Of a stretch of DNA of 64,000 nt, positions 53,542 through 62,026 are shown one piece after another. This DNA is from DATAOG01 sp963782885 (lineage in GTDB: Bacteria; Pseudomonadota; Alphaproteobacteria; Geminicoccales; Geminicoccaceae). The notes below the pieces were generated by a model. That model did not search any database. It saw nothing but the letters and a program-made list of their open reading frames with translations, and was not told where the DNA came from. The stretch's first letter is position 1; every line of letters starts with the position of its first letter. Location of the stretch: assembly GCA_963782885.1 (NCBI GenBank), contig CAWALL010000008.1, positions 620,001-684,000 of the forward strand. The letters are read 5' to 3'. Position numbers and translations under genes: made by a program.

Positions 53542-55962
53542 ATGACGACCATCACTCCGGAAGCGCTGCGCACCGCGATCCTGGCCAAGCTCGCCTACGC
53601 GGTCGGCAAGGATGTGGCGCACGCGCAGGATCACGACTGGTACGTCGCGACCGCGCTCGCGGTCCGCGACCAGGCGGTCGACCGCTGGATCGAGACCACC
53701 CGCCACGTCTACGCGAGCGGCCAGAAGCGGGTCTACTATCTCTCGCTCGAGTTCCTGATCGGCCGCCTCCTGAGCGAATATCTCTGCAACCTGCAGCTCC
53801 AGGAGACCTGCCGGGCGGCGCTTGCGGGCCTCGACGTCGATCTCGACCGGGTGCGCGAGATCGAGCCCGACGCCGCGCTCGGCAACGGCGGCCTCGGCCG
53901 GCTCGCCGCCTGCTTCATGGAGAGCATGGCGACCGTCGGGGTCGCCGGTTTCGGCTACGGCATCCGCTACCAGCACGGCCTGTTCCGGCAGCTGTTCCAC
54001 GACGGCTGGCAGGTCGAGCAGCCGGAGGACTGGCTGGCGTTCGGCAATCCCTGGGAGTTCGAGCGCCCCGAGGTCGCCTACGAGGTCGGCTTCGGCGGCA
54101 CGGTCGAGCGCGTCAGCGACAACGGCCGCGAGCATCAGGTCTGGCATCCCGGCGAGCGGGTCCTGGCGGTCGCCTACGACACCCCGATCGTCGGCTGGCC
54201 CGGCCACCAGGTCAACACGCTCCGGCTGTGGTCGGCGCAGTCGGCCAACCCGATGCGGCTCGACCAGTTCAACCGCGGCGACTATCTGGGCGCGGTCGCC
54301 GAGCAGGTGACCTCGGAGAGCATCGTCCGGGTGCTGTACCCGAACGACGACACGCCCGCCGGCCAGGAGCTGCGCCTGAAGCAGGAATATTTCTTCACCT
54401 CGGCCTCGCTCCACGACCTGTTGCGCCGCCATCTGCAGCAGTACGGCCAGGTCGGCACGCTGCCCGAGCACGTCGCGATCCAGCTCAACGACACCCATCC
54501 GGCGATCGCGGTCGCGGAGCTGATGCGCCTGATGGTCGACGAGCACGACCTGGCCTGGGAAGAAGCCTGGCGGATCACCCAGGGCTGCATCGCCTACACC
54601 AATCACACGCTGCTGCCGGAGGCGCTCGAGAGCTGGCCGGTCTCGCTGCTCGAGCATCTGTTGCCGCGCCACATGCAGATCATCCACCGCCTGAACGCGG
54701 ATCTTTTCCAGGCCCTGAACGGCGCCGAGGTCGATCCGGCCGCGGTCGCGCTGATCGACCAGGCCAACGGCCATCGGGTGCGGATGGGCCACCTGGCGTT
54801 CTTCGGCGCGCACAAGGTCAACGGCGTCTCGGCGCTCCATACCGAGCTGATGCAGCGCACCGTGTTCCGCGATCTCAACCGGGCCTTCCCGGGCCGGATC
54901 ACCAACAAGACCAACGGCATCACGGCCAGGCGCTGGCTGCGCCAGTGCAATCCCGCGCTCTCGGAGCTGATCACCGAGGCCGTGGGCCCGGGCTGGGTCG
55001 GCGATCTCGAGCAGCTCGAGGCGCTGGTGCCGCTCACTGACGACGCCTCGTTCCGCGACCGCTTCGCCGCCGCCAAGCGGCGCAACAAGGAGCGGCTCGC
55101 GGCCCTGATCGCCGAGCGGACCGGGGTGCAGGTCGACCCCTCCGCGCTGTTCGACGTCCACATCAAACGGATCCACGAGTACAAGCGCCAGCTGCTCAAC
55201 ATCCTGGGCACGATCGCCGACTGGCAGGCGATCCGCGCCGAGCCCGGCCGCAACTGGCTGCCGCGGGTCAAGATCTTCGGCGGCAAGGCCGCCGCCTCCT
55301 ACCGGCAGGCCAAGCTGATCATCAAGCTGATCAACGACGTCGCCCGGGTGGTCAACCACGACCCGGCGGTCGGCGACCGGCTCAAGGTGATCTTCCTGCC
55401 CAACTACAACGTCAGCCTGACCGAGCGGATCATTCCCGCGGCCGACCTCTCGGAGCAGATCTCGACCGCCGGCATGGAGGCGTCCGGCACCGGCAACATG
55501 AAGCTCGCGCTCAACGGTGCCTTGACCATCGGCACGCTCGATGGCGCCAACATCGAGATCCGCGAGCTGGTCGGCCACGACAACATGTTCATCTTCGGCC
55601 TGACCGCCGAGGAGGTCCGGGCCGAGCGCGCCAACGGCTACGACCCGCGCGCCGAGGTGGCCGCGGCGCCGGCGCTGGCGGGCGTGCTCGAGGCGATCGG
55701 CAGCGGCCAGTTCTCGCCCGACGACGGCGACCGCTTCCGGCCGCTGGTCGAGCGCCTGCTCGGCGAGGACTACTTCATGGTGCTGGCCGACTTCGCGGCC
55801 TATGCCGAGGCCCAGAAACGGGTCGACGCGGCCTACCGCGACTCCGGGACCTGGTGGCGCCAGGCGCTCCTCAACACCGCCAAGGTCGGCTGGTTCTCGT
55901 CCGACCGCACGATCCGCGACTACGCCAGCGAAATCTGGCAGGCGTTGCCGGCGCCGGCGTGA
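53542..55962 (+). CDS. glgP: Glycogen/starch/alpha-glucan phosphorylase
   Basis: An 806-residue GT35 enzyme, length as in other bacterial phosphorylases (about 800-815). The pyridoxal-phosphate lysine is Lys654 in GTGNMKLALNGALTIGT. Other conserved blocks are YYLSLEFLIGRLL, NGGLGRLAACFMES, LNDTHPAIAVAELMR and TNKTNGITARRWL. It releases glucose 1-phosphate from stored glycogen, which after conversion to glucose 6-phosphate feeds the neighbouring pgi and zwf products. It starts 13 bases after pgi and is the last gene of the group. No glgA, glgB, glgC or pgm is in the window. Confidence 0.95.
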   Translation: MTTITPEALRTAILAKLAYAVGKDVAHAQDHDWYVATALAVRDQAVDRWIETTRHVYASGQKRVYYLSLEFLIGRLLSEYLCNLQLQETCRAALAGLDVDLDRVREIEPDAALGNGGLGRLAACFMESMATVGVAGFGYGIRYQHGLFRQLFHDGWQVEQPEDWLAFGNPWEFERPEVAYEVGFGGTVERVSDNGREHQVWHPGERVLAVAYDTPIVGWPGHQVNTLRLWSAQSANPMRLDQFNRGDYLGAVAEQVTSESIVRVLYPNDDTPAGQELRLKQEYFFTSASLHDLLRRHLQQYGQVGTLPEHVAIQLNDTHPAIAVAELMRLMVDEHDLAWEEAWRITQGCIAYTNHTLLPEALESWPVSLLEHLLPRHMQIIHRLNADLFQALNGAEVDPAAVALIDQANGHRVRMGHLAFFGAHKVNGVSALHTELMQRTVFRDLNRAFPGRITNKTNGITARRWLRQCNPALSELITEAVGPGWVGDLEQLEALVPLTDDASFRDRFAAAKRRNKERLAALIAERTGVQVDPSALFDVHIKRIHEYKRQLLNILGTIADWQAIRAEPGRNWLPRVKIFGGKAAASYRQAKLIIKLINDVARVVNHDPAVGDRLKVIFLPNYNVSLTERIIPAADLSEQISTAGMEASGTGNMKLALNGALTIGTLDGANIEIRELVGHDNMFIFGLTAEEVRAERANGYDPRAEVAAAPALAGVLEAIGSGQFSPDDGDRFRPLVERLLGEDYFMVLADFAAYAEAQKRVDAAYRDSGTWWRQALLNTAKVGWFSSDRTIRDYASEIWQALPAPA

Positions 55963-56093
55963 GCGGGCCGCGCCTAGGGCGCCCGGGTCCCGAGGGCCGG
56001 CCCGTCGGCGGTCACGGAAACCAAGGTGGCCATGGGGAGCATTCGTGTAGTCCGTGCTAATTTGGGCAGAGCTCTCAAAGCTGGACATTCGTG

Positions 56094-56552
56094 ATGGCGA
56101 CCAAGGTCCCCGCGCGCGCGCCGCTGCATGATGACGACTTTTACGCCTGGACCCGGCAGCAGGCGGCGCTGCTGCGGTCCAAGCGGTTCGGCGCGCTCGA
56201 TCGGGACCATCTGATCGAGGCGATCGAGGCGTTGGGCGACATGCAGCGCGAGGCGACGCTCAGCCACGCGCGGATCGTGATTGAGCACCTCCTGAAGCTC
56301 GTCCACAGCCCCGCCCAAGACCCGCGCAACGGCTGGCGCGCCACGGTGCGCGAGCACCGCGCCCGGCTCGAGCTCGGCCTCACGCCCCGGGTCCGCCAGG
56401 CCCTCCAGGACGAGCTGCCGCGCGTCTACGAGATCGCGCGCCGCAACGCCGAAGGCGCGCTCCGCGACCACGGCGAGCCGTCCGCCGCCGACGCCCTCCC
56501 CACCACCTGCCCCTACACCGTCGACCAGCTCACCGCCGACTGGTGGCCGTGA
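56094..56552 (+). CDS. DUF29 family protein
   Basis: A 152-residue protein of the DUF29 family, small helical proteins common in cyanobacteria and alphaproteobacteria. The family pattern is visible: DDFYAWTRQQAALLRSKRF at the start, then DHLIEAIEALGDMQREATLS, then HLLKLVHSP and NGWRATVREHRARLE, and the end CPYTVDQLTADWWP. It has no signal peptide and no known activity. It often lies near toxin-antitoxin genes, and here a higBA pair begins 134 bases downstream. The ATG at 56094 is preferred over an immediately preceding GTG. Confidence 0.85.
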   Translation: MATKVPARAPLHDDDFYAWTRQQAALLRSKRFGALDRDHLIEAIEALGDMQREATLSHARIVIEHLLKLVHSPAQDPRNGWRATVREHRARLELGLTPRVRQALQDELPRVYEIARRNAEGALRDHGEPSAADALPTTCPYTVDQLTADWWP

Positions 56553-56651
56553 ACGTCCTCCAGAACACCTCGACCAGGTATTTCATGGGGTTATTCCGTA
56601 CTTCTCGATCATTCGGCCTATACTAGCCCTGCTTTTCAGCCGAGGCGTAGC

Positions 56652-56678
56652 GCATGCTATCGTATTGCGGTAGTATGC
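56652..56678. promoter_or_regulatory. Inverted-repeat operator before higBA
   Basis: GCATGCTATCG at 56652-56662 and CGGTAGTATGC at 56668-56678 form an inverted repeat with nine of eleven arm positions matching and a five-base centre (TATTG). It ends eight bases before the higB ATG. A TATACT hexamer at 56619-56624 is a good -10 candidate upstream, so the repeat would lie in the early transcribed region. Autoregulation by the HigA antitoxin through such a site is the rule for the family. Confidence 0.6.
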
Positions 56679-56685
56679 TGCCGGC

Positions 56686-56970
56686 ATGATCAAGTCGTTC
56701 AGGAACGAAGCCGCTCGCGCTGCCTGGCAGCGACGCTTCGTCAAGGGTGTGCCGCATGAGGTGCTGCGGATCGGCAATCGCAAGCTCTTGCAGCTCCACA
56801 ACGCGCGCTCGCTGCACGACCTGCGCGCCCCGCCGGGCAACCGTCTCGAGGCGCTCTCGGGGGATCGCCGGGGGCAGCACAGCATCCGGATCAACGATCA
56901 GTGGCGCGTCTGTTTCGTCTGGGACGATGGTGACGCCCATGACGTCGAGATCGTGGACTACCATCCCTGA
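56686..56970 (+). CDS. higB: HigB-type toxin (RelE superfamily)
   Basis: A 94-residue ribosome-dependent mRNA interferase-type toxin. The HigB pattern is clear: MIKSFRNEAARAAWQ at the start, RKLLQLHNARSLHDLRAPPG in the middle, and QHSIRINDQWRVCFVWDDG then VEIVDYHP at the end. Basic residues such as those in RGQHSIRINDQWRVCF match the catalytic surface. The toxin gene precedes the antitoxin gene, the reversed order typical of hig loci. The two genes are 15 bases apart. Intact and probably functional. Confidence 0.9.
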   Translation: MIKSFRNEAARAAWQRRFVKGVPHEVLRIGNRKLLQLHNARSLHDLRAPPGNRLEALSGDRRGQHSIRINDQWRVCFVWDDGDAHDVEIVDYHP

Positions 56971-56985
56971 GGCCGCTTGGAGCCG

Positions 56986-57282
56986 ATGATGGCCGATTTT
57001 CCGCCTGCCCATCCGGGCGAGATCCTGCGCGAGGACTTCCTGAAGCCACTTGCGATGAGCCAGTACGCGCTCGCCAAGGCGCTCGGTGTGCCCGAGATCC
57101 GGATCAGCGAGATCGTCAACGGCAAGCGCGCGATCACGCCGGACACGGCGCTGCGGCTGGCCCGCTACTTCGGCACGTCGGCCGAGTTCTGGCTCGGCAT
57201 GCAGACAAGCTACGATCTGGAGCTGGCCCGGGAGCGCATCGGCCCGGAGATCAACTCGACCGTCCGTCCCCGCGCGGCGTGA
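56986..57282 (+). CDS. higA: HigA-type antitoxin (XRE family)
   Basis: A 98-residue antitoxin with a helix-turn-helix. The HigA start HPGEILREDFLKPLAMSQ and the recognition region PEIRISEIVNGKRAITPDTA are present, followed by LARYFGTSAEFWLGMQTSYD, a family hallmark. It binds HigB and represses the operon. The start is one of two adjacent ATGs (56986 or 56989). An in-frame TTG at 56977 is less likely. The C-terminal tail is short and basic. Confidence 0.9.
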   Translation: MMADFPPAHPGEILREDFLKPLAMSQYALAKALGVPEIRISEIVNGKRAITPDTALRLARYFGTSAEFWLGMQTSYDLELARERIGPEINSTVRPRAA

Positions 57283-57340
57283 CGCGGCTGGTCGGGGGCT
57301 GCTTTGAGGAACTGCTCAGCGCTCGGAAGCTGATAAGTGG

Positions 57341-58267
57341 TCAGCACGCCTCGTCGGCGCAGCCGGCGGGCTCGAGCTGGACGGTGGCGTGGCCGATGCC
57401 GTAGTCGCGCTCGAGGAAGCCACGGATCGCGCGCAGGATCTGGTCGCGGTCGGCGTCGTGCTCGATCCGGGCGTGCATCGTGAGCAGCGGCCGCTCGCTG
57501 GTCAGCATCCAGGCGTGGACGTGGTGGACGTCCTGGACCGCCGGGATCGCCGCGACCAGCTCGGCCTTGAGCTCGTCGACGTCGAGCCAGTCGGGGGTGC
57601 CCTCGAGCAGGATGTGGGCGGATCTGCGGACCAGCAGCCAGGCGCTGCGCAGGATCAGCAGCGCCACCACCACCGACAGCAGCGGGTCGATCGGGGTCCA
57701 GCCGGTCGCGTAGATGATGCCGCCGGCCGCGATCGCCGCGACCGAGCCCAGGAGGTCGCCCAGCACGTGCAGGGCAGCACCCCTGATGTTGAGGTTCTCC
57801 CGATCGCCGCCGTGCAGGAGCGTGAAGGCCGCGATGTTGACCAGGAGGCCCAGCCCGGCGATCACCAGCATCAGGCCGCCCTCGACCGCGATCGGCGCCA
57901 GCAGCCGGCGGATCGCCTCGATCGCGATCCAGCCGACGACCGCGATCAGCGCGACGCCGTTGACGAACGCCGCCAGCACCTGGAAGCGGTGGTAGCCGTA
58001 GGTCCGCCTGCCGTCGTGCGGCCGGCGGCCGATCCGGAACGCGGCCCAGGCGAGCGTCAGCGAGGCGGTATCGGTCAGCATGTGGCCGGCGTCCGCGAGC
58101 AGTGCCAGCGAGCCCGCGGCGATCCCGCCCACCACCTCGGCGACCATGAAGCCCGCGGTCAGCACGAGCGTCCAGAACACCCGGCGCTCGTTGTCGGCCG
58201 AGGCGTCGGCGCCGTGGGCGCGGCTGTGAGCGTGGCCGGCGCCGTGGTCGTGGATATGCGCGTGCAT
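57341..58267 (-). CDS. Cation diffusion facilitator transporter (CzcD/ZitB/DmeF type)
   Basis: A 308-residue inner-membrane metal/proton antiporter of the CDF family. The N-terminal His-rich segment (HAHIHDHGAGHAHSRAHG) is typical of zinc/cobalt exporters. The transport-site motifs are in helix 2 (LLADAGHMLTD) and helix 5 (HVLGDLLGSV), an HD/HD pairing found in zinc-selective members. Six hydrophobic segments are followed by a cytoplasmic domain of about 85 residues (DVHHVHAWMLTSE). It exports excess zinc or a related metal. It follows the TauE/SafE gene by 26 bases on the same strand. The metal is inferred from motifs. Confidence 0.9.
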   Translation of the reverse strand: MHAHIHDHGAGHAHSRAHGADASADNERRVFWTLVLTAGFMVAEVVGGIAAGSLALLADAGHMLTDTASLTLAWAAFRIGRRPHDGRRTYGYHRFQVLAAFVNGVALIAVVGWIAIEAIRRLLAPIAVEGGLMLVIAGLGLLVNIAAFTLLHGGDRENLNIRGAALHVLGDLLGSVAAIAAGGIIYATGWTPIDPLLSVVVALLILRSAWLLVRRSAHILLEGTPDWLDVDELKAELVAAIPAVQDVHHVHAWMLTSERPLLTMHARIEHDADRDQILRAIRGFLERDYGIGHATVQLEPAGCADEAC

Positions 58268-58293
58268 CTGCCTGCCGTCGTGGTCGCAACCGA

Positions 58294-59043
58294 TCAGATC
58301 AGACCATCGTAGACCAGCTTCAAGCCGGTGATCGCGACGAAGACGTAGCAGAGCCGATAAAAGGTCGCGGGCTCGATCCGGTGGTGCAGGCGCATGCCGG
58401 CGCTCATGCTGAGCGGCGCCAGGGGCGCCAGTACGAGCGCGGTCGCGAGGTTCCTGGCGCCGAGCTGGCCGAGGAGGCCGTAGGGCCCGAGCTTCAAGAG
58501 ATTGATCGCCGCGAACAGAACGATGTTGGTGGCGACCAACCGGGTCTTGTCGAGCTTGAGCGGCAACAGATAGATCGCCGCCGGCGGGCTGCCGGCATGC
58601 GCGACCGTGCTGGTGAAGCCCGCGACCGCGCCGCAGCCGGCGCCGAGCCAGGCGTTCGGCGGCCGCGCCGGGGCGAGCCGGCCGCCGCCGAGCAGATAAT
58701 GGGCGACGAAGGCGAGCGCGATCGCGCCCACGATCAGCCGCGTGGCGCGCGCATCGAGCAGGCCGAAGGCGAGCCCGCCGAGCGCGATCCCGACCACCGC
58801 GCCCGGCAGCATGACCGCGAGCGCATGGCCGTCGAACCGCCGCCAGTAGGCGCGCACACCGATCAGGTCCATCAGGATCAGGACCGGCAGAAGGACCGCC
58901 GCCGCCTCGGCCGGGCTCACGACCAGCGCCAGGAGCGGCACCGCGACGATGCCGAGCCCGCCGCCGAAGCCGCCCTTGGAGACGCCGGTGATCAGCAGCG
59001 CCGGCACCGCGATCAGATAGAACCAGGGATCGCCGATCGGCAC
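58294..59043 (-). CDS. TauE/SafE family membrane transporter
   Basis: A 249-residue membrane protein with seven or eight hydrophobic segments. The family motif is repeated in two halves: GVSKGGFGGGLG near residue 20-30 and AGFTSTVAHAGSPPAAIYLL near residue 140-160. Members export or import sulfonates, sulfite or related small organic anions. It is 53 bases downstream of the SDR gene on the same strand, and the neighbours do not define a substrate. Confidence 0.87.
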   Translation of the reverse strand: MPIGDPWFYLIAVPALLITGVSKGGFGGGLGIVAVPLLALVVSPAEAAAVLLPVLILMDLIGVRAYWRRFDGHALAVMLPGAVVGIALGGLAFGLLDARATRLIVGAIALAFVAHYLLGGGRLAPARPPNAWLGAGCGAVAGFTSTVAHAGSPPAAIYLLPLKLDKTRLVATNIVLFAAINLLKLGPYGLLGQLGARNLATALVLAPLAPLSMSAGMRLHHRIEPATFYRLCYVFVAITGLKLVYDGLI

Positions 59044-59096
59044 CGGCTCAGGCCCATCCTGCTGTCAGGACTGTTCGTGCGCGCCGCCAGCCGGCC

Positions 59097-59843
59097 TCAG
59101 GGCCGGGCCATCAGGCCGCCGTCGACGACCAGTTCGGTGCCGGTGATCCAGGCGGCCCGCTCGGACAACAGGAACAGGCAGGCCTCCGCCATGTCCTGAA
59201 CGCTGCCGACCCGGCCGAGCGGCACGGCCGCGGCGGTCCGATGCTTCATCGCGGGATCGGCCTGCCAGCGTGCCTGCATCGGGCTCTCGGTCGGCCCCGG
59301 CAGGATCACGTTCGACCGGATTCCTCGCGATGCGAACTGGATCGCGATCGACTTGGAAAGCGCGAGAATGCCGGCCTTGGCGACCTGGTACGCATCCTGT
59401 GGCCTATCATCGCCGCGCAGGCACTGGATCGAGGACACGTGCACCATCGCCCCGCCGTGTTTTGCCATATGGGGAATGGCGTGGCGGGCGGTCAGCATGC
59501 AGCCGGTGAGGTTGATCGCCAGCACCCGGTGCCAGACGTCGAGCTCGATCCCGACCAGGGATCGGTCCTCGCCGAACAGCAGAATCCCGGCGGCGTTGAC
59601 CAGATAGTCGAGGCGGCCGGTCGTGGCGACGGCGCGCTCGATCGCCGCGCCGACCAGGCCGTCATCGCTGACGTCGCCCTCGGCGTAGAGCCCGGCATCG
59701 AGCCCGGCGGGCGGCGGCTTGACGTCGATGCCGGCGACCCGCGCGCCCGCGGCCGTCAGCCCGCGCGCGATCGCAAGGCCCATGCCGCCGCCGGCGCCGG
59801 TCACGACCGCCGTCCGGCCGGCGAACTCCGTGCGCCCGGCCAT
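59097..59843 (-). CDS. Short-chain dehydrogenase/reductase
   Basis: A 248-residue classical SDR. Cofactor motif TGAGGGMG at residues 15-22, NAAG near 83-86, catalytic Ser137/138 in VHVSSIQ and Tyr152-X3-Lys156 in AYQVAKAG. The aspartate after the second strand (GIDVK) favours NAD(H). The C-terminal TGTELVVDGGLMARP is typical. It starts four bases after the glutamine-synthetase-like gene and is translated from the same message. The substrate is unknown. Confidence 0.88.
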   Translation of the reverse strand: MAGRTEFAGRTAVVTGAGGGMGLAIARGLTAAGARVAGIDVKPPPAGLDAGLYAEGDVSDDGLVGAAIERAVATTGRLDYLVNAAGILLFGEDRSLVGIELDVWHRVLAINLTGCMLTARHAIPHMAKHGGAMVHVSSIQCLRGDDRPQDAYQVAKAGILALSKSIAIQFASRGIRSNVILPGPTESPMQARWQADPAMKHRTAAAVPLGRVGSVQDMAEACLFLLSERAAWITGTELVVDGGLMARP

Positions 59844-59847
59844 CGGC

Positions 59848-61206
59848 TCAGGCGCGCTCGAAGCCGCGGATCAGCTCGTGGTCGGTGATCCGGCGATCGT
59901 ACTCGAACTGCTCCCAGCGGCCGGCGTGCAGATAGTGCTCGACCACGGCGTCGCCGAACGCCGCGCGCATGGCCGCCGACCGGTCCAGGCAGTCGATCGC
60001 CTCGCGCAGCGTCTTCGGGATCTCGCGGATGTCCTTGCCGTGGTAGGCATCGCCGGTGAACGCGGGCTCGAGCTCGAGGTTCTGCTCGATCCCGGACAGA
60101 CCGGCCGCCAGCAGGGCCGCGAAGGCGAGGTAGGGGTTGGCGTCGGCGCCGGGGACCCGGCATTCGACGCGCAAGGACGGCCCGCCGCCGATCACCCGGA
60201 AGCCCGCGGTGCGGTTGTCGGTGCTCCAGATCGCCTTGGTCGGCGCGAAGGAGCCGGCCTGGAAGCGCTTGTACGAGTTGATGTAGGGGGCGAGGAACAG
60301 GGTCAGCTCGCGCGCCAGCGCCAGCTGTCCGGCGATGTAGTGCTTGAACGTGTCCGTGTAATTTCCGGAGGAATCCGGAAAAACCGGCTTGCCGTCCTCT
60401 GCATCCACGAGCGAGCTGTGGATGTGGCAGCTGCTGCCGGCGAGCCCGAAATCCCACTTGGCCATGAAGGTCACGGCCTTGCCCTGGAGGAAGGCGATCT
60501 CCTTGACGCCGTTCTTGTAGATCGCGTGCCGGTCGGCCATCTCGAGCGCTTCGGCGTAGCGCAGATTGAGCTCGGCCTGGCCTGGCCCCCACTCGCCCTT
60601 CGAGAACTCGACCGGGATGCCGGCCGCGTCCATGTGGTTGCGGATCGCCCGGATCAGGCTCTCTTCCTTGGTGGTCTGGAAGATGTGGTAGTCCTCGATG
60701 TACCAGCCGGCGGTCTTGAGGCCCTTGTAAATCCTGGCGCGCGCCTGATCGTAGGGCTCGTCGAACACGTAGAACTCGAGTTCGGACGCCATGTTGACCT
60801 TGAAGCCCAGCTCGCGCGCCCGGGCGACTTGGCGCTTCAGGATCGCGCGCGGGCTGTGGGGCACGTCCTCGCCATGGTGATCGACGACGTCGCCCAGCAC
60901 CAGGGCGGTGCCCTCGAGCCACGGAATCCGGCGCAGCGTCGCGAGATCCGGCCGGATCGCGAAGTCGCCGTAGCCCAGATCCCAGGACGCCGCCGCGTAG
61001 CCCGGCACCGGCTCCATCTCCATGTCGAGGGCCAGCAGGTAGTCGCAGGCGTGCATCTCGTGCACCACCTGCTCGAGGAAGTAGTGCCCGGTGACCCGCT
61101 TGCCGATCAGGCGGCCCTGCATGTCGACGAAGCAGGCGAGCACGGTGTCGATCGCACCCGCCGCCACCTCCTGCTTCAGTGCGTCGAGATCCAGATTGCC
61201 GGCCAT
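59848..61206 (-). CDS. Glutamine synthetase family protein (PuuA/GlnT-like)
   Basis: A 452-residue ATP-dependent ligase of the glutamine synthetase superfamily. Conserved sites are ASELEFYVFDEPYDQ (metal-binding Glu), EWGPGQAELNLRYAEAL, the SSCHIHSSL loop that binds the second metal and substrate, and RVPGADANPYLAFAALLAAG. The N-terminus and length fit the PuuA/GlnT branch, which joins glutamate to polyamines or other amines, better than the housekeeping GlnA. There is no Tyr adenylylation region of the GlnA type. It is the first gene of a minus-strand operon with an SDR, which fits amine catabolism. The amine is not known. Confidence 0.87.
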   Translation of the reverse strand: MAGNLDLDALKQEVAAGAIDTVLACFVDMQGRLIGKRVTGHYFLEQVVHEMHACDYLLALDMEMEPVPGYAAASWDLGYGDFAIRPDLATLRRIPWLEGTALVLGDVVDHHGEDVPHSPRAILKRQVARARELGFKVNMASELEFYVFDEPYDQARARIYKGLKTAGWYIEDYHIFQTTKEESLIRAIRNHMDAAGIPVEFSKGEWGPGQAELNLRYAEALEMADRHAIYKNGVKEIAFLQGKAVTFMAKWDFGLAGSSCHIHSSLVDAEDGKPVFPDSSGNYTDTFKHYIAGQLALARELTLFLAPYINSYKRFQAGSFAPTKAIWSTDNRTAGFRVIGGGPSLRVECRVPGADANPYLAFAALLAAGLSGIEQNLELEPAFTGDAYHGKDIREIPKTLREAIDCLDRSAAMRAAFGDAVVEHYLHAGRWEQFEYDRRITDHELIRGFERA

Positions 61207-61349
61207 GGCCTTGTCCTGACGGGTGGTTCCGGGGACCGCCCTTTTGCCATGGCTGATCCCGGGATTAAAGTCTTCTGCTGTGTTGGGCCTTGCGATCGGC
61301 CGAGGCGATCATTACCATGTTCATGGACATGCCAGCCACAGGATGGATC

Positions 61350-61691
61350 ATGAAATCCGACCGCCTGGTCGTACTCCTCGCGCCGGAAGAGAAGGCTCGG
61401 CTCGTTGCGCTTGCCAGAGCCCGGCGATCGAGCGTCGGGGAGCTCGTCCGCGGGGCGTTGTCCGCGTTGAACGACGCCGAGCCGCCGAAGACCGATGCCG
61501 GCAAGCCGGGGCGCTCGCCTGAGGCGCCGCCGTTGCCGGCCGATCAGGCGGCCGCCCTGGAGCGACTGGCAGAAGTGGCGCTCCGGACGATGCAAAGGGC
61601 GAATGCGGCCCTCGACCAGGCCTTCGAGGAGGTCGAGGCGACCAAGGCCTATTTCGAGGCCAAGCGGCAGAAGGCGGCAGCCGAGGCGTGA
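61350..61691 (+). CDS. Small protein with ribbon-helix-helix-like N-terminus
   Basis: A 113-residue protein. Residues 1-40 (MKSDRLVVLLAPEEKARLVA, then RRSSVGELVRGAL) have the strand-helix-helix pattern of ribbon-helix-helix DNA-binding proteins. Residues 65-113 are a long Ala/Glu-rich helix (ALERLAEVALRTMQRANAAL and onward) that would form a coiled coil. The ATG at 61350 is chosen because conservation-like sequence begins there; an in-frame start at 61290 exists. A 68-residue coiled-coil-like protein follows in GTGA overlap. The pair might be a regulator/antitoxin-like unit; this is inference from size and shape only. Confidence 0.62.
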   Translation: MKSDRLVVLLAPEEKARLVALARARRSSVGELVRGALSALNDAEPPKTDAGKPGRSPEAPPLPADQAAALERLAEVALRTMQRANAALDQAFEEVEATKAYFEAKRQKAAAEA

Positions 61692-61894
61692 GCTGGTTCG
61701 ACAAGATCGTCGACGCCGTCCAGACGGCGGCCGTGATCGGCGAGCGGGTCGAGCGCCTGGGCAGGTCCGTCGCCGACCTGGCGATCGAGCTCCGCGATCT
61801 CGATCGCCGCGTCGCCCGCTTGGAAGGGGTCATCGCCGCGACTGGCACAAGGCCGCCGACGCGGGGCTCGCTCCCTCCGCCCCGCCGGCGGTAA
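61688..61894 (+). CDS. Small coiled-coil protein of unknown function
   Basis: A 68-residue protein starting with GTG in overlap with the previous stop (GTGA). The sequence SWFDKIVDAVQTAAVIGERV followed by LAIELRDLDRRVARLEGVI has heptad spacing and should form a coiled coil. The Pro/Arg-rich end (TRPPTRGSLPPPRRR) is unlike the rest and could indicate an altered reading frame near the C-terminus. Small proteins with this start are common in alphaproteobacteria but have no known role to me. Confidence 0.55.
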   Translation: MSWFDKIVDAVQTAAVIGERVERLGRSVADLAIELRDLDRRVARLEGVIAATGTRPPTRGSLPPPRRR

Positions 61895-62026
61895 GGCAGG
61901 CGCCCGCGCCGGGTCAGCCAGCGGCTCTGGTGCTTGCGCCTCGCAAGCGGCCGTGCGGCGGCCGGCCCCGAAAGCCTGGATTCCGCAGCCACCATGGCGG
62001 CTGTAATTTCGTGAAAGGCACCGGGC

